Below, piece after piece: positions 31,352-41,595 of a stretch of 64,000 bases of DNA. The position numbers were made by a program, and so were the translations under genes. How positions within the stretch are numbered: position 1 is the first letter of the stretch; the number at the start of each line of letters is the position of its first letter. The DNA comes from Bombyx mori. Lineage: Eukaryota; Arthropoda; Insecta; Lepidoptera; Bombycidae. The stretch spans positions 12,480,001 through 12,544,000 of the forward strand of contig NC_085114.1 in the NCBI RefSeq assembly GCF_030269925.1. The letters are read 5' to 3'. The notes beneath the pieces are model-generated. The model had not been told where the DNA came from. It did no database searches and worked only from the letters and a program-made list of their open reading frames with translations.

Positions 31352-32422
31352 ATCATAAATAATATTACTATTTTTGATTTCGGGAAAAGTTACACCCTGT
31401 ATTACTATCAGTTTTATAACGAAAACAAATGATGCGTTTGATTTGTTTTGTGTAACCTCTAACCGATATATAAAACAAAACTCGAACAGTCGACGAATTC
31501 GCAAACCAGATAAATAAAAAAAATAAACCTATTCTACGTATCTTTCTTTGCGTGACGTCTCATCATTGACACAATTACAGAACGCCGCTGGCCGAACGCC
31601 GCTTCTATATATCACTTGCTCTGCATGCTCGATCACGATCGATAGAAATTATCGACGGAAATCCGAACAAACGATTATCGATCTCATTTTAAACGTTGAT
31701 AAGGTCGAAAATTTAATTAGCTGAATCGATTTTTATGCAGAACAGTAACACAGCACAGATCCTTTAAACTATTCATTTGGATGTAGTATTGTAAAGTGAT
31801 TATTACAATTTTAATTAATATGTAATTACCTATGTTGTAATATAATCATTGACGTTTATTTATTCATGAAACACAGTAATTGGATTAAAGGTGAGAAATT
31901 AATGTGCAGTGCTCAAACACACTAGGTAATTTAAAATGCTGCATTGCCTTAAAATGCTGCATAAAATTGCAGCTAAAGCCAGAAAATAAAAACATTGACA
32001 GTACCTATACGCATATAATATAACTCAAAACATATTTTAGCTTTCTCCTTATTCAATACTTGTATAAGAAATACTTTCCAACACAAAATAACTTACGGCA
32101 AAACCTTTATACTGTATCAATCCTATCTCGGCGATCGCAGTATTTCAGAGGTCCCTCGAATATAAATCCGATGCGCTATCATTACGAACCACATCGGAGG
32201 AAGGTCGATTTACACAGATTAATGAATTCATTAGCTGAAATGTGCATCCGGGATTATTCCGTTCATTCGTTAAAATGTTAATTACAATTAGAAATCGATT
32301 TAAATTTATATTTATTTATTGGAAATCGAGAATTCATTAGCTGTCGGGTGATCGTTTATTACGGCGGTTAATAAAAAACAAACGTAAGTCGCCTAATTGA
32401 ATTTATAACTTCTTTGGTGTAT
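31352..32422. other. Spacer, no gene recognised
   Basis: No supported feature. The 73-codon frame at 32060-32281 has no motif. Confidence 0.4.
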
Positions 32423-32707
32423 TTGAGTCGACTATTATCAAAGGCGGCAATCTGACTTTTGGACAATGATTGGTAAATCAGAAAAACGAATTATTGACTT
32501 TGTATTCCATCGGCAGTCACAAAACTCTTCGGAACGACATCTTAGATAAATAACAGGTTAACTATTAACCTTTATTTAATGCAGGTTTTGAACCGTATTC
32601 TTTGAAGGAGACGATTATATTCAAATCAATCTGTATTGACATATCACTAAAAAAATTTGTCCAAATGCACAGATTGCCACCTTTGATAATAGACGACTCA
32701 TTTGTTG
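32423..32707. mobile_element. Inverted-repeat element (MITE-like)
   Basis: TTTGAGTCGACTATTATCAA at 32423 onward and its inverse, TTGATAATAGACGACTCAT, at about 32682-32702. The similarity continues inward through GGCGGCAATCTG / CAGATTGCCACC and the TTTGGACAA / TTGTCCAAA words. Total about 285 bp, no ORF. Confidence 0.65.
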
Positions 32708-33030
32708 TTTTTTTTTTCGAAGGAAATCGCCGGTCTTCTTACGCTTGAGTCGATAGGCGGGGCGTTACAGAGTTCAATCGAATAGAGGTCACTCAACAGA
32801 CCACGTCTCCACGTCTGAGCCTCGGATTAGACAGGCCCCACTGAAGAAAGGTTAGGAGTGAAGTATTATATTTTGCATGTTTCTCCATCAACAGGCCCCC
32901 ACGCTTAACCATCGGTCGTTGGCGCCACGACTACTATACCTTTCGGTCCAATGCGATCGACCGTCACCCAGTTGCTCTTTCGCAACATTCGCGTTGGGCA
33001 GCTAAAAACTCGTTTTCCGGGGTCCCCGTA
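32708..33030 (-). mobile_element. 3' end of a retroposon, possibly R1-clade-related, minus orientation
   Basis: A T-run at 32708-32717 marks the A-tail. The minus strand ends CCGGCGATTTCCTTCG then A's, similar to the CCGGCGATTTTCTCCTG end of the LINE at 15121-15541. The segment is GC-richer than its surroundings. The 5' limit and target duplication are not established. Confidence 0.45.
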
Positions 33031-33086
33031 GAGGAAGAATTTGGGTAGGAAAGAAGGTAATTAAACAAAGGCCATGCTACTATAGT

Positions 33087-33607
33087 TCACTTAAAACAAT
33101 TTGAAGCAATAGCCCCCTGAGTTTCTCGCCGGATCTTCTCAGTAGGTTCCGTTTCCGATCTGGTGGGAGATTCTGCAAAGCACTGTATCTGTATCCCGTG
33201 AAGGATAAAACATAGAACAGATGACAGAAATAAAAAGGTGAGAAGACGAGATAAAGAAAACAGCAAGGCCAGTATGGACAAGAAACCATACGAAAAGTTT
33301 GGCTTTTGAATTTGAATTTGAATATCATAAAATATCCTCTTATTGACACAGGCCATAGACTTCGGCCATTGATAATTCGTTTTATTCATACTATTTTAAA
33401 GCACAGTGATCGCTTTGCCCTTTACATGTTCGTAGTGCTATGCACTGGGGTTCGGGATAATTAAAAAAGTCTACCGAATCACAAGTTAACACTATATTCA
33501 ACACTTAAAACACTTCACAAGCACTTTAAAACTCTCAAATCGCTTCTTCCGCTTCGCTTCAGGTGATCCGTGCGCTGTTTCGCTTCGAGTAGTTCCGATT
33601 AATAACT
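33087..33607 (-). ncRNA. Predicted transcript from the orphan heat-shock-type promoter
   Basis: Inferred only. From a predicted start at about 33607 the minus strand gives a GA-rich leader (GAAGCGAAGCGGAAGAAGCG). The first AUG (near 33436) is followed at once by UAA. A 100-codon frame (33389-33087) comes next but has no recognisable domain and its end is Bm1-derived. No HSP70, small HSP or HSP90 sequence is present. It may be a heat-inducible noncoding RNA, the 5' exon of a spliced gene whose body lies outside the searched stretch, or the promoter remnant of a lost gene. Confidence 0.3.
33105..33190 (+). mobile_element. Bm1-type SINE fragment
   Basis: CTGAGTTTCTCGCCGGATCTTCTCAG-type core (given here in part as GAGTTTCTCGCCGGATC) and GATTCTGCAAAGCACTG. 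About 80 bp only. Confidence 0.7.
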
Positions 33608-33609
33608 GA
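33604..33609 (-). promoter_or_regulatory. Initiator of the heat-shock-type promoter
   Basis: Minus strand TCAGTT, the arthropod initiator. Its A at 33607 is 33 bases from the upstream edge of the TATA box, the canonical spacing. Confidence 0.6.
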
Positions 33610-33630
33610 CTGCGTGCCGTCTCTACAGCG

Positions 33631-33640
33631 CTTTTATATA
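33631..33640 (-). promoter_or_regulatory. TATA box
   Basis: TATATAAAAG on the minus strand, followed by CGCTGTAGAGACGG and the initiator. Confidence 0.65.
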
Positions 33641-33656
33641 CGATACCCCATCCCTA

Positions 33657-33674
33657 GAACTATCGAGAATATTC
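33657..33674 (-). promoter_or_regulatory. Heat-shock element, four alternating units
   Basis: GAAnnATCnnGAAnnTTC on the plus strand (symmetrical, so equivalent on the minus strand): four 5-bp-phased units with one mismatch, about 17 bp upstream of the TATA box. Such arrays bind trimeric heat-shock factor. Confidence 0.65.
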
Positions 33675-33726
33675 CACACATCTCTAGTATTGTGTTTCTG
33701 CTATCTGACAATAGATGGCGTTGTAA

Positions 33727-33739
33727 TTCTCGAGCGTTC
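33727..33739 (-). promoter_or_regulatory. Second heat-shock element, three units
   Basis: TTCnnGAGnnTTC, three phased units with one mismatch. Further TTCG words follow at 33757-33775. Together with the proximal array this is the usual layout of a heat-shock promoter. Confidence 0.5.
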
Positions 33740-33779
33740 TAGGTGCTACTAGATCCTTCGATATTCGTTCGACTATTCG

Positions 33780-34224
33780 TCCATAGATGGCGTTACTCTT
33801 ACCGTAACAGTAGTTTTAAATTTGATCACGCTCCGCTCTGACTATCGCTGCTCGTATGTTTTTTTTCGCAATTTATTTCCGCAATCACGTTTATTTTCAG
33901 TGCTGTACAACAAAAACTATTTCTCTCATCTGACCTTACGCGGTCAAACAAAGTTTATGCCTCTCAATGCATAGGAAACGCTAAAAACAACCGTATAGTC
34001 AGGGATACAATGAAAATAGTTATAAAGAACGGTAATTAGAAGGCATTTGGTCGCGAATCCGGGCGACTCTATGCGGCGGTGGAAACGCGCCGATCCGACG
34101 ATACGTTATCGGCCATCTATGCTATTGTTGTTCAAATTTAAGCCACCACACCGCACATTTGTTCCTTATTGCAAAATAAATGTACAGAAGGTGCACAAGA
34201 CATTCCTAATAAGCTCACTTTTTT
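33780..34224. other. Spacer upstream of the heat-shock-type promoter
   Basis: The short word ATAGATGGCGTT occurs at about 33711 and 33783. A GC-rich patch at 34040-34110 is not recognised. No gene seen. Confidence 0.35.
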
Positions 34225-34479
34225 AGTGTCGGTAGGACCTCTTGTGAGTCCGCGCGGGTAGATACCACCACCCTGCCTATTTCTGCCGTGAAGCAGTATT
34301 GCGTTTCGGTTTGAAGGATGGGGCAGCCGTTGTAACTATACTTGAGGCTTTAGAACTTATATCTCATGGTGAGTGGCGCATTTACGTCGTAGATGTCTAC
34401 GGGCTTCAGTAACCACTTAACACCAGGTGGGCTGTGAGCTCGTCCACCATTTTAGCAATTAAAAATAAATAAATAAAAA
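34225..34479 (+). mobile_element. SINE tail copy (family A), plus orientation
   Basis: GGTAGGACCTCTTGTGAGTC through CAGGTGGGCTGTGAGCTCG and an A-rich end. Near full length. Confidence 0.85.
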
Positions 34480-35559
34480 CTAAAGAAGATACTGACTCCA
34501 AGCTGAACCTATTCCAGATCCCGTGATAAAGAAGAACCAGGAAAAACGGGAATCGATACTAAAATTTCTTAACTTTAGAACAAAAATTCGAAAACGAATG
34601 AGGATAAAATAAATCATTGGAATGACGCTTACCGGAAAATCTGATACATACATGCTCAAATTAACAATTATAATAATAATATGAAATTTAATATAACGAT
34701 GATTATTTCGAAATAGTATAATGACTAGTAAATTTTATGAAAATGTTTCAATAAACACATATTATGTGAAGGCTTTTTTCTTTTATTGTCTATCAAGCCT
34801 TCTGATGTATTCAATGTTTTGTGAGCTGTTATGTGCATTCGCGGCTAAGCACAGCTCGGCGCGTGCCCTTTGTCTTTACTAATTACTTTTATAAATCCAC
34901 TAAGCGATTTACATGTTCTTGATAACATCGGGCTCAAAGGTTGTGCGACTTTTGTTTTCGTCACGCTTCTAAAACACCTCACCGTGATTATGCTTTAAGA
35001 ATTATTACACGTGCCCGATATTTAAGTGACTGCTAGGATGCACCTCGAAAAGTAGCGTAAGTATTATATATACGGTAAAAGTAACGTTCCGTGAATATGG
35101 CGCGAATACAGAAAGAAAGGATATTCGGTTGTATACCTACCTACTTCATGGAATCCTTTTTATCAATGTGTATATATCGATGTATCGATTAGATCCGCGA
35201 ATAAAGAGCTTTAAAGTTTTAATAGAAATTTAAAAGAAATTTAAATTATTTGGTCAGAATATATTATTATGTATCAAATATGCCCTCCGGCCTCGATCAT
35301 AGGCTAGTATTTCCTAATTTTCCGTAGCAGTGACCTTTTCTAATATATCCCGTCCCTTAATTAATTGATTTGACCCTTAATTTGACAATTCAAGTAGTAT
35401 AATTTCCAAAAGGTAAGGCGGGAAGCCAATAAACGCCTTATTACGCGTCACTCTCACCATCTCCGCTTAATGTTAAAATTGGTGACCGGTGTCCATGGAC
35501 ACATAGCGTGAATGCTATATTTTATCTTGAGACATGATGTCAGAGTTTTAATCGTATTC
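34480..35559. other. Spacer, no gene recognised
   Basis: AT-rich; nothing supported. Confidence 0.4.
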
Positions 35560-35730
35560 TTTAATCGACTGTCTCGATTGGTGTGCGAGATATTTGGAAC
35601 TCAGTAGCCAAATATCGTAAAATTCGGGCAGAAGATGGTAGAGGCCCACTTCCTAAACGACTCCCCTGCACTTTCACTCGGCAACCGATCCCCCCGAAGT
35701 CACCCAACTAGTCTCAAGTCACCTTTTACA
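35560..35730 (+). repeat. Dispersed repeat related to 4310-4480
   Basis: GCGAGATATTTGGAACTCAG and the following cytosine-rich part correspond to the copy at 4350-4480. Diverged; family unknown. Confidence 0.35.
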
Positions 35731-35826
35731 ACACCCACGGGTAGTGAAGAGTTGATGCTTTTCTATTCTAGATCGATACAACAAATCCAAATATATAGTA
35801 AAGAAGAAAATGATTTAATTTCTTAC

Positions 35827-36007
35827 CTTTAATCTTACTCTGGCACCGAAGATGATCAATGATGCTGGTCAACCGGTTCTCCCTCTGCCCCCCACGACTG
35901 GACACCTCAGCGTCATCATCAACTTTTTCCAACACTTCACATTTCACATCTACTGGCATTTGTTCACTGCACTCAACTTTTGGCAAATTCGCTTCTAATG
36001 CGTCCAT
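35827..36007 (-). CDS. Probable first coding exon of an unidentified host gene
   Basis: ATG at 36007 in a good context (AAAATGG), then 60 codons including MDALEANLPKVECSEQMPVD, KCEVLEKVDDDAE and RLTSIIDHLRCQ, ending on an excellent donor, AAAG|GTAAGA, at 35827/35826 (phase 1). Just upstream a TCAGTTA initiator-like word lies at about 36037-36042, giving a short 5' UTR. The acidic start with Cys-Glu words resembles N-termini of some insect nuclear proteins, but I see no domain. Downstream exons were not found in the next few hundred bases to the left. Confidence 0.45.
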
Positions 36008-36042
36008 TTTAAAGTTCAATTTTAATAACTTTTCTAACTGAG

Positions 36043-36231
36043 CTGAGAAATATACCTCTGAAGTGAAGGTTGACTAGAAGTAGAACTAGAAGGTAACTAG
36101 AAGGTAAGGTATATCTCTTTCTGAAAAAGATACAAACAAAAATCCAATCTCTGTTGGAGACTTATTTTTCCTGGAAAAATAATTTCTCTTCGCTTTTGGC
36201 GTATCATAGACATTATTACAACTACTTTAAC
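36043..36231. other. Putative upstream region of the exon at 35827-36007
   Basis: Contains a short direct repeat, CTAGAAGGTAA, twice at about 36089-36110. No TATA box recognised. Confidence 0.3.
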
Positions 36232-36395
36232 CGTTTTTTTATTGCCTTTTTGGGAGGCTGAATGACAAAGGGAAGATCTTCCACCGAGCGCGTGGAAGGC
36301 AGACGAGCATACGGCCCGCCTGATGGTAAGCGGTTATCGCTCATGGACGTGAGCAATGCCAGGGACAGAGCTAAGCCGCTGCCTACCATTGGTTT
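36232..36395 (-). mobile_element. LINE 3' tail (family B) with an internal 48-bp insertion
   Basis: T-run and ATTGCC, then about 48 bp of foreign sequence (contains GGAAGATCTTCCACCGAGC), then the tail resumes at AAGGCAGACGAGCATACGG and ends AAGCCGCTGCCTACC. The other copies lack this insertion. The palindromic GGAAGATCTTCC is also seen, in part, at 4712 and 20728. Confidence 0.7.
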
Positions 36396-36817
36396 GATCT
36401 AATCAGTTGTATATGCCAACGAAAACTGTAAGCTATTCGAAACCTCAGAAATAATATGTATAATGACAATAAAAATTCGAGATTTAACCGTAAATATATA
36501 TTAATTATAGTTATAATAACTAATGCCTTCATTTTTTTGTTTTTCTTTCCTAAAACGTATTTTTCCAATAGTCACAGTGGCTTTCGTTTTTATTATAAAT
36601 AATAAACTAAAATTAAAATGTCTTAACTCTCATGACACTAAAATCAATTAATCTTTTCAACGTTCTGACAGCTATCGTCATTGACGCGTAATTTAAATGT
36701 CACTTGACAGCTATAATAAAGTCACATAATTCATTTCATTTTTATGTGGGCAACTTAGTATACAATGAATGAGATATCTGTCAATTCCACTCATGATTCA
36801 GTAACTTTCGATATAAG
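36396..36817. other. Spacer, no gene recognised
   Basis: AT-rich; nothing supported. Confidence 0.4.
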
Positions 36818-37400
36818 GAAAACTTTGGATGCTTCATTGGTGAGTGAGCCGGAATCTTTATGAAAAATATTTGGTATTCGGATGAACAAGACGTAAAGTG
36901 TTTTGTCGGAGCCCATAGACATCAACAACTTAAATACACCGCTCCTTGAAACAACGGCCCAGGGACTTAGTTCTATAGTACAACTGCTGCTCCACCCTCC
37001 AAACCGGAACGCATTACTGCTTTGCAACAAAAATAGGCAGGTGGTGGTACCTAACCGTTTTTTTTTTCCTGCCTATGCTGATAGCCTTGAGAGGCTATTT
37101 CAGCTTCGCTCTAACGTGTGTAGGTGAGCTCACGGGACTCAAATCGGAGTTACTAACACTGACCCTAGCAAGAGCAGTGCTTCGCAGAATCTACCACCGG
37201 ATCGGAAACGCGACCCACTGAGAAGATCCGGCCAGAAACTGGACTGTGTTTATGGGCTAATTCGCTCGTTGAGCCCTTCGTCGCAAGCGAAGGGTTCGAC
37301 GAGGACGGTGACCGATGATTGTGATGACTAAAAGCACCGTTAATGGATCAAGTACCTACCCGTACTCACAAGACGTTCTATCACCAATAAAATGTCCACT
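36818..37400 (-). mobile_element. Chimeric repeat: Bm1 SINE inside a family A relative, copy 2
   Basis: Reversed family A-like body (36818-37050), then a T-run and Bm1 in minus orientation (37051-37345), then the remaining part of the host repeat (GTTCTATCACCAATAAAA, to about 37395). Bm1 is flanked by GTACCTAACCG on the left and GTACCTACCCG on the right, an 11-bp target duplication with one change. The left junction is the same as in copy 1 at 28190-28645. Confidence 0.8.
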
Positions 37401-38262
37401 TGTTCATTGCTTATATCTGTGTTCCCGGTATTTTAAAAGCAGCAGAAGATCTCAACTTATTAATGGTGCGTGGAAGAATGGAACTTTGAACGCTAAGGCG
37501 TTTCTAGCCCATGTAGCACCCGTGTGCAATCATTACCCTAGCGTTCTCTAGTAAACGCACGGTCAAAATGAAATAGTTACAAATGTAACAGATTCATTGA
37601 AAGTTCCCAAGCCGGCGCCCTCTAACACTGCTACGTCTACTCCTGGTACCACAAAAGTCGTTTTTTGAAGGTGGTATACCAAGATATAGATGTTACCTAC
37701 TAATTCACATTCCCATTTCCCCATTCATGTATGAGTCAACTATTGTATAATATACACAATCGATTGACCGCATCAACATTGCTAAAAGCGAAGAACGATT
37801 GCTTTATGACAGAATCAGGCACCATTTTCGTACCTACTCTAATATTATTACAACAATACTTATTATATCTACGTTCACGAACAACAGAGAAGTCGATCGT
37901 ATGTCTTAAACATGGCTAAGTATAACCAGCAATCTCCCCGAAAATAATATGACAGAATTATAGCTATGAGTACATTTTAGTACTTTTGGTATCAAAGTTA
38001 GACCAACCTAGACACAGCGAAGCCAATGGGTGCCATTAGGGCCTCTTTGTAAATATTTTTAGGAGACACGTCATAACAACTGGAGAGCGGGTGTCGTAAA
38101 AATGACTTCTTAAAGAGAGTTGAATGACATATATATTGTGTGTATTATGGATGAGTTCTGTGCGAGTCGCAATGCGATGATAGGATGCGCAATACCAACG
38201 CTAATCGCTTCTAAATGTTTCGAAAGCCTTAGAGAGTATTTTTGCTCAAACTATTCATATTT
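37401..38262. other. Spacer, no gene recognised
   Basis: Short frames only; nothing supported. Confidence 0.4.
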
Positions 38263-38365
38263 TTGTTGCTTAGTTTGGTGAAGGAACCAACTGCCTTCCT
38301 GATATTAAGCTACTGGAGCCCATGGAAACTATAAGTTGAACGCCGATCCCACTTTGAAAATATGA
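38263..38365 (-). repeat. Diverged SINE tail fragment (family A), minus orientation
   Basis: TTAAGCTACTGGAGCCCATG and flanking words are a weak reversed family A match. Confidence 0.4.
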
Positions 38366-38489
38366 ATGTCAAAGTCTTATTTATATTAACTACACTCAGA
38401 TAGACGTATTTTTTATGGAATTAAATGAACATTGAATAAAAAATGTAAGGTTGTGCCACGAGCCCTTCACAGAGAGATGTATCAATAGA

Positions 38490-38650
38490 AATCGTCGTGG
38501 CCTAATAGATAAGACGCCTGGTACTCCTCCTATCGAGCGATGCGACTGGGCCGATGTTCTAATCCCGCAGGCCGGTACCAAATATTTCTAACGTAGCACG
38601 TACTTGATTAATGTTCACTAATGTATGTAGGAATAACATCAATAAATATC
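38490..38650 (+). mobile_element. tRNA-Arg-like SINE head, diverged
   Basis: TCGTCGTGGCCTAATAGATA and GATGTTCTAATCCCGCAGG are the A- and B-box regions with several changes. It lies only a few bases before a younger full copy of the same SINE, in the same orientation. Confidence 0.75.
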
Positions 38651-38657
38651 TAACTCT

Positions 38658-39092
38658 AAGTCGTCGTGGCCTAAAGGATAAGACGTCCGGTGCATTCGTG
38701 TTGAGCGATGCACCGGTGTTCGAATCTCAGGCGGGTACCAATTTTTCTAATGAAATACGTACTCTACAAATGTTCACGATTGACTTCCACGGTGAAGGAA
38801 TAAATAACATCGTGTAATAAAAATCAACCCGCAAAATTATAATTTGCGTAATTACTGGTGCCTACCACCTCTTGTGAGTCCGCGCGGGTAGGTATCACCA
38901 CTGCCTATTTCTGCCGTGAAGCAGTAATGCGTTTCGGTTTGAAGGGTGGGGCAGCCGTTGTAACTATACTTGAGACCTTAGAACTTATATCTCAAGGTGG
39001 GTGGCGCATTTACGTTGTAGATGGGCTCCTGTAACCACAACACCAGGTGGGCTACGAGTCCGTCCACCCATCTAAGCAATAAATAAAAAAAA
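38658..39092 (+). mobile_element. Full-length tRNA-Arg-derived SINE
   Basis: Head (GTCGTCGTGGCCTAAAGG; B-box TGTTCGAATC), middle (ATTGACTTCCACGGTGAAGG, AATAACATCGTGTAATAAAA), then the family A tail to the A-run at 39092. This copy shows that the abundant family A tail belongs to a composite SINE of about 430 bp. Confidence 0.9.
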
Positions 39093-40389
39093 CCTAACCC
39101 GCAAAAATTAGAATTTACGTAAATACATTGAGGCATCGACCTGTAGATAGGCTACGGCAGACCCATAGTATTTTGAGCTCCAATAATAACTAAACACAAG
39201 ATGTACCGTGAACTTGTCCAGATACATATGCAACCTATAAAAAAATACCTAAGCCATTAAATTGCCAATTAATAAGATAAGAATTACGTTATTAGTTTTG
39301 AAACGCCGGAGCGAACTTTAATTACGTATATCTATGACAAATTAAACATGTATCGCACCATTCTTTAAATATTAAAGTTACTTGTTTAATTCGAATGATG
39401 TTTTTATGTGTACTTAATAATGAACAATCGTTAAAGTCCACATTATTACTTTAGTATAAATCAGGAAATCAACACAAGGCTAACGTTCAGAATTGTTACA
39501 CTACTATGTATTAATATATTTGTATCGTATTTGTACCTATCCCAAACTCTTTAAGCACAGCACTAACACACACAAACAAGTTTCACTAGCACTAGCCGGC
39601 CTAAAAAATCGAAAAACACCATTTTAAATTAAAGTATTTTTACCTTGAAAGGTAAAACGAACAGGTATACTGTGTCGGTTATCACGTACTGCTAATAACT
39701 TCGGTGTCAGGTCAAACGAGCAACCGGGGCGGTGCCGAGGTAAGCGCTGATAACAGCTGATAACGGGCTCTTAACCTTCTGCCGGCGAGTCGAAACGGTG
39801 TCAGCTAAGACAGGTCGCTATTTTGTTATTTGTTAATATTTGTCTGTAATATTTTTGAACATCGCTATTTCTGTTTCATATTTTATGTTTAGAAAAATAA
39901 AAATAATTTTAATCAATGTTCTCTATAAGTTAAACATACATGGTAAAAAACGTAAAATAATGAAAAATTAACATTATTTTTTTTTACAAAAAACTTTTAT
40001 TTCATTACTAAATAAAAAAAAACGTTCAGTGCCTTTTGCAGATATAAGTATGGTTACAAACTCGCAATGACCTTTGACGGATGATGTTTGACATTGACAA
40101 GATATGTCAGCTGTCATAAACACAGGTTTAATGTTTTGAATCGAGTTCAGAAGTCAGGCAGTACCGTACCTGCACACAAAGGACGATTTTCATAATATCG
40201 TAAATATGTACAGAGACAAAGAAATGTCATATATACGACGTGAAGACATTCGACCGGTCACACAGTCGTGACTGTCGATAAGCTGATAACGTAACGATAA
40301 GCAACACACGGCAGACACAGTACAGGGACGACAGTACTGTAATGTATTTTAACAGTTTAGTTACACGCCAGTCATCCATGGCATTTTTC
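39093..40389. other. Spacer with a diverged SINE remnant
   Basis: About 39110-39250 is a weak family A match (GACCCATAGTATTTTGAGCT). The rest, including the GC-richer patch near 39710-39800, holds nothing I can identify. Confidence 0.4.
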
Positions 40390-40520
40390 TATTTTTTTTT
40401 ATTTTTTATTTTTTATTGCCCTTGTAGACCGATGAGCATACGACCCACCTGATGGTGAGTGGTTACCGTCGCCCATGGACTTCAGCAATGGCAGGGGCAG
40501 AACCAAGCCGCTGCCTATCG
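40390..40520 (-). mobile_element. LINE 3' tail (family B), minus orientation
   Basis: T-rich run with TTTTTATTGCCCTTGTAG, then CCTGATGGTGAGTGGTTACC and AAGCCGCTGCCTATCG. Confidence 0.8.
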
Positions 40521-40591
40521 AAAAACGAGAACTGTTATATTTTACGGAGCCTTTTGTCTCCTCATCGAAATTACTTAGCGTTTCTGGCTGC

Positions 40592-40769
40592 CCAGTGTGC
40601 TTAGTGCGAGTTTTATAACGTTCTCGATAGCGTAAAAATTAACTCGAATTAGTATGCAGTTGGAACAGCGCCCCTAGCGGCAAACGTAGGTAAACGGTCG
40701 AACTCCATAGAAAGCTGAGCTAACTTTTACGCTATCGAGAAAGTTAAAAAACTCCCACTAAGCACACAG
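40592..40769. mobile_element. MITE (family F), best-preserved copy
   Basis: Terminal inverted repeats CAGTGTGCTTAGTG and CACTAAGCACACAG, with subterminal TTCTCGATAGCGTAAAAA and its inverse. About 178 bp, no ORF. Confidence 0.8.
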
Positions 40770-41225
40770 AGCTACTGTTGATTTCGATTTTTGATTTCGA
40801 GTTTATAGAACACACTGGCGTAAGGAAATTGTTTCCTAAGTCGACATTGAAAAACCAATTTTTGCAAAGCTAAACGCAATCTTTAACGAATTCAGCTAAC
40901 ACACAGTATGGAAGTCCATTAGCGTCCGCTCATCGTTTATGTGTGATAAATTATATTTAATACGAAAAATACACGACCGCTTATTTTTTTTTTGGGAGGA
41001 GCTCTCCGCATCATGCTTACCAAGTTAATACAAATAGGGGGTTGGGTCATCCATTAACCACGACCATTATTTGATAAATAGCCTCTACTATTATCTCATG
41101 GTGAATCTGAACCTAAGGACATTGAAAATAATTTATGTATTTAAGTGACGCCATCTATCCTACTACATTTAAACAACTAGCATGGTCGACAATTTCAAGA
41201 AATTTTGCTTCTTCAACCGAGAACA
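40770..41225. other. Spacer, no gene recognised
   Basis: Nothing supported. Confidence 0.4.
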
Positions 41226-41595
41226 ATTGGTGTTAAATGGTCACCGGAGTCCATAGATATCAAACACGTTAATGCCACTACCCACCTCAATTCTCTCTCT
41301 CAATCAAGTCTCATTTTTTACAGTACAATAGCTGTCCCACCCCTCACAAAGAGCAGGGTGGTGGTACCTACTCGTGGACGCATTAGTAATTACCCAAATT
41401 ATATTTTTTGCGGGTTTTGTTTTTTATTACATGTTATATTCCTTTACCATGGAAGTCAATCCTGAACTTTTTGTCAAATACATACGTATTTCATTAGAAA
41501 AATTTTCACCTGCCTGCGAGATTCGAACACTGACACAGTCGCACCGCTCAATACGAATGCACCGAGCGTCTTATCTTTCAGGCCACGACGACTTC
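41226..41595 (-). mobile_element. tRNA-Arg-derived SINE, diverged, minus orientation
   Basis: Reversed tail (GGTGTTAAATGGTCACCGGA), middle (TCCTTTACCATGGAAGTCAA) and head (GAGATTCGAAC, GGCCACGACGACTTC). Nearly full length but older than the copies at 38658 and 63669. Confidence 0.75.

Noticed and set aside
33087..33389. 100-codon ORF behind the heat-shock-type promoter as a protein-coding gene
   Set aside because: No recognisable domain, and its C-terminal part is derived from a Bm1 SINE. Kept only as part of a possible noncoding transcript.
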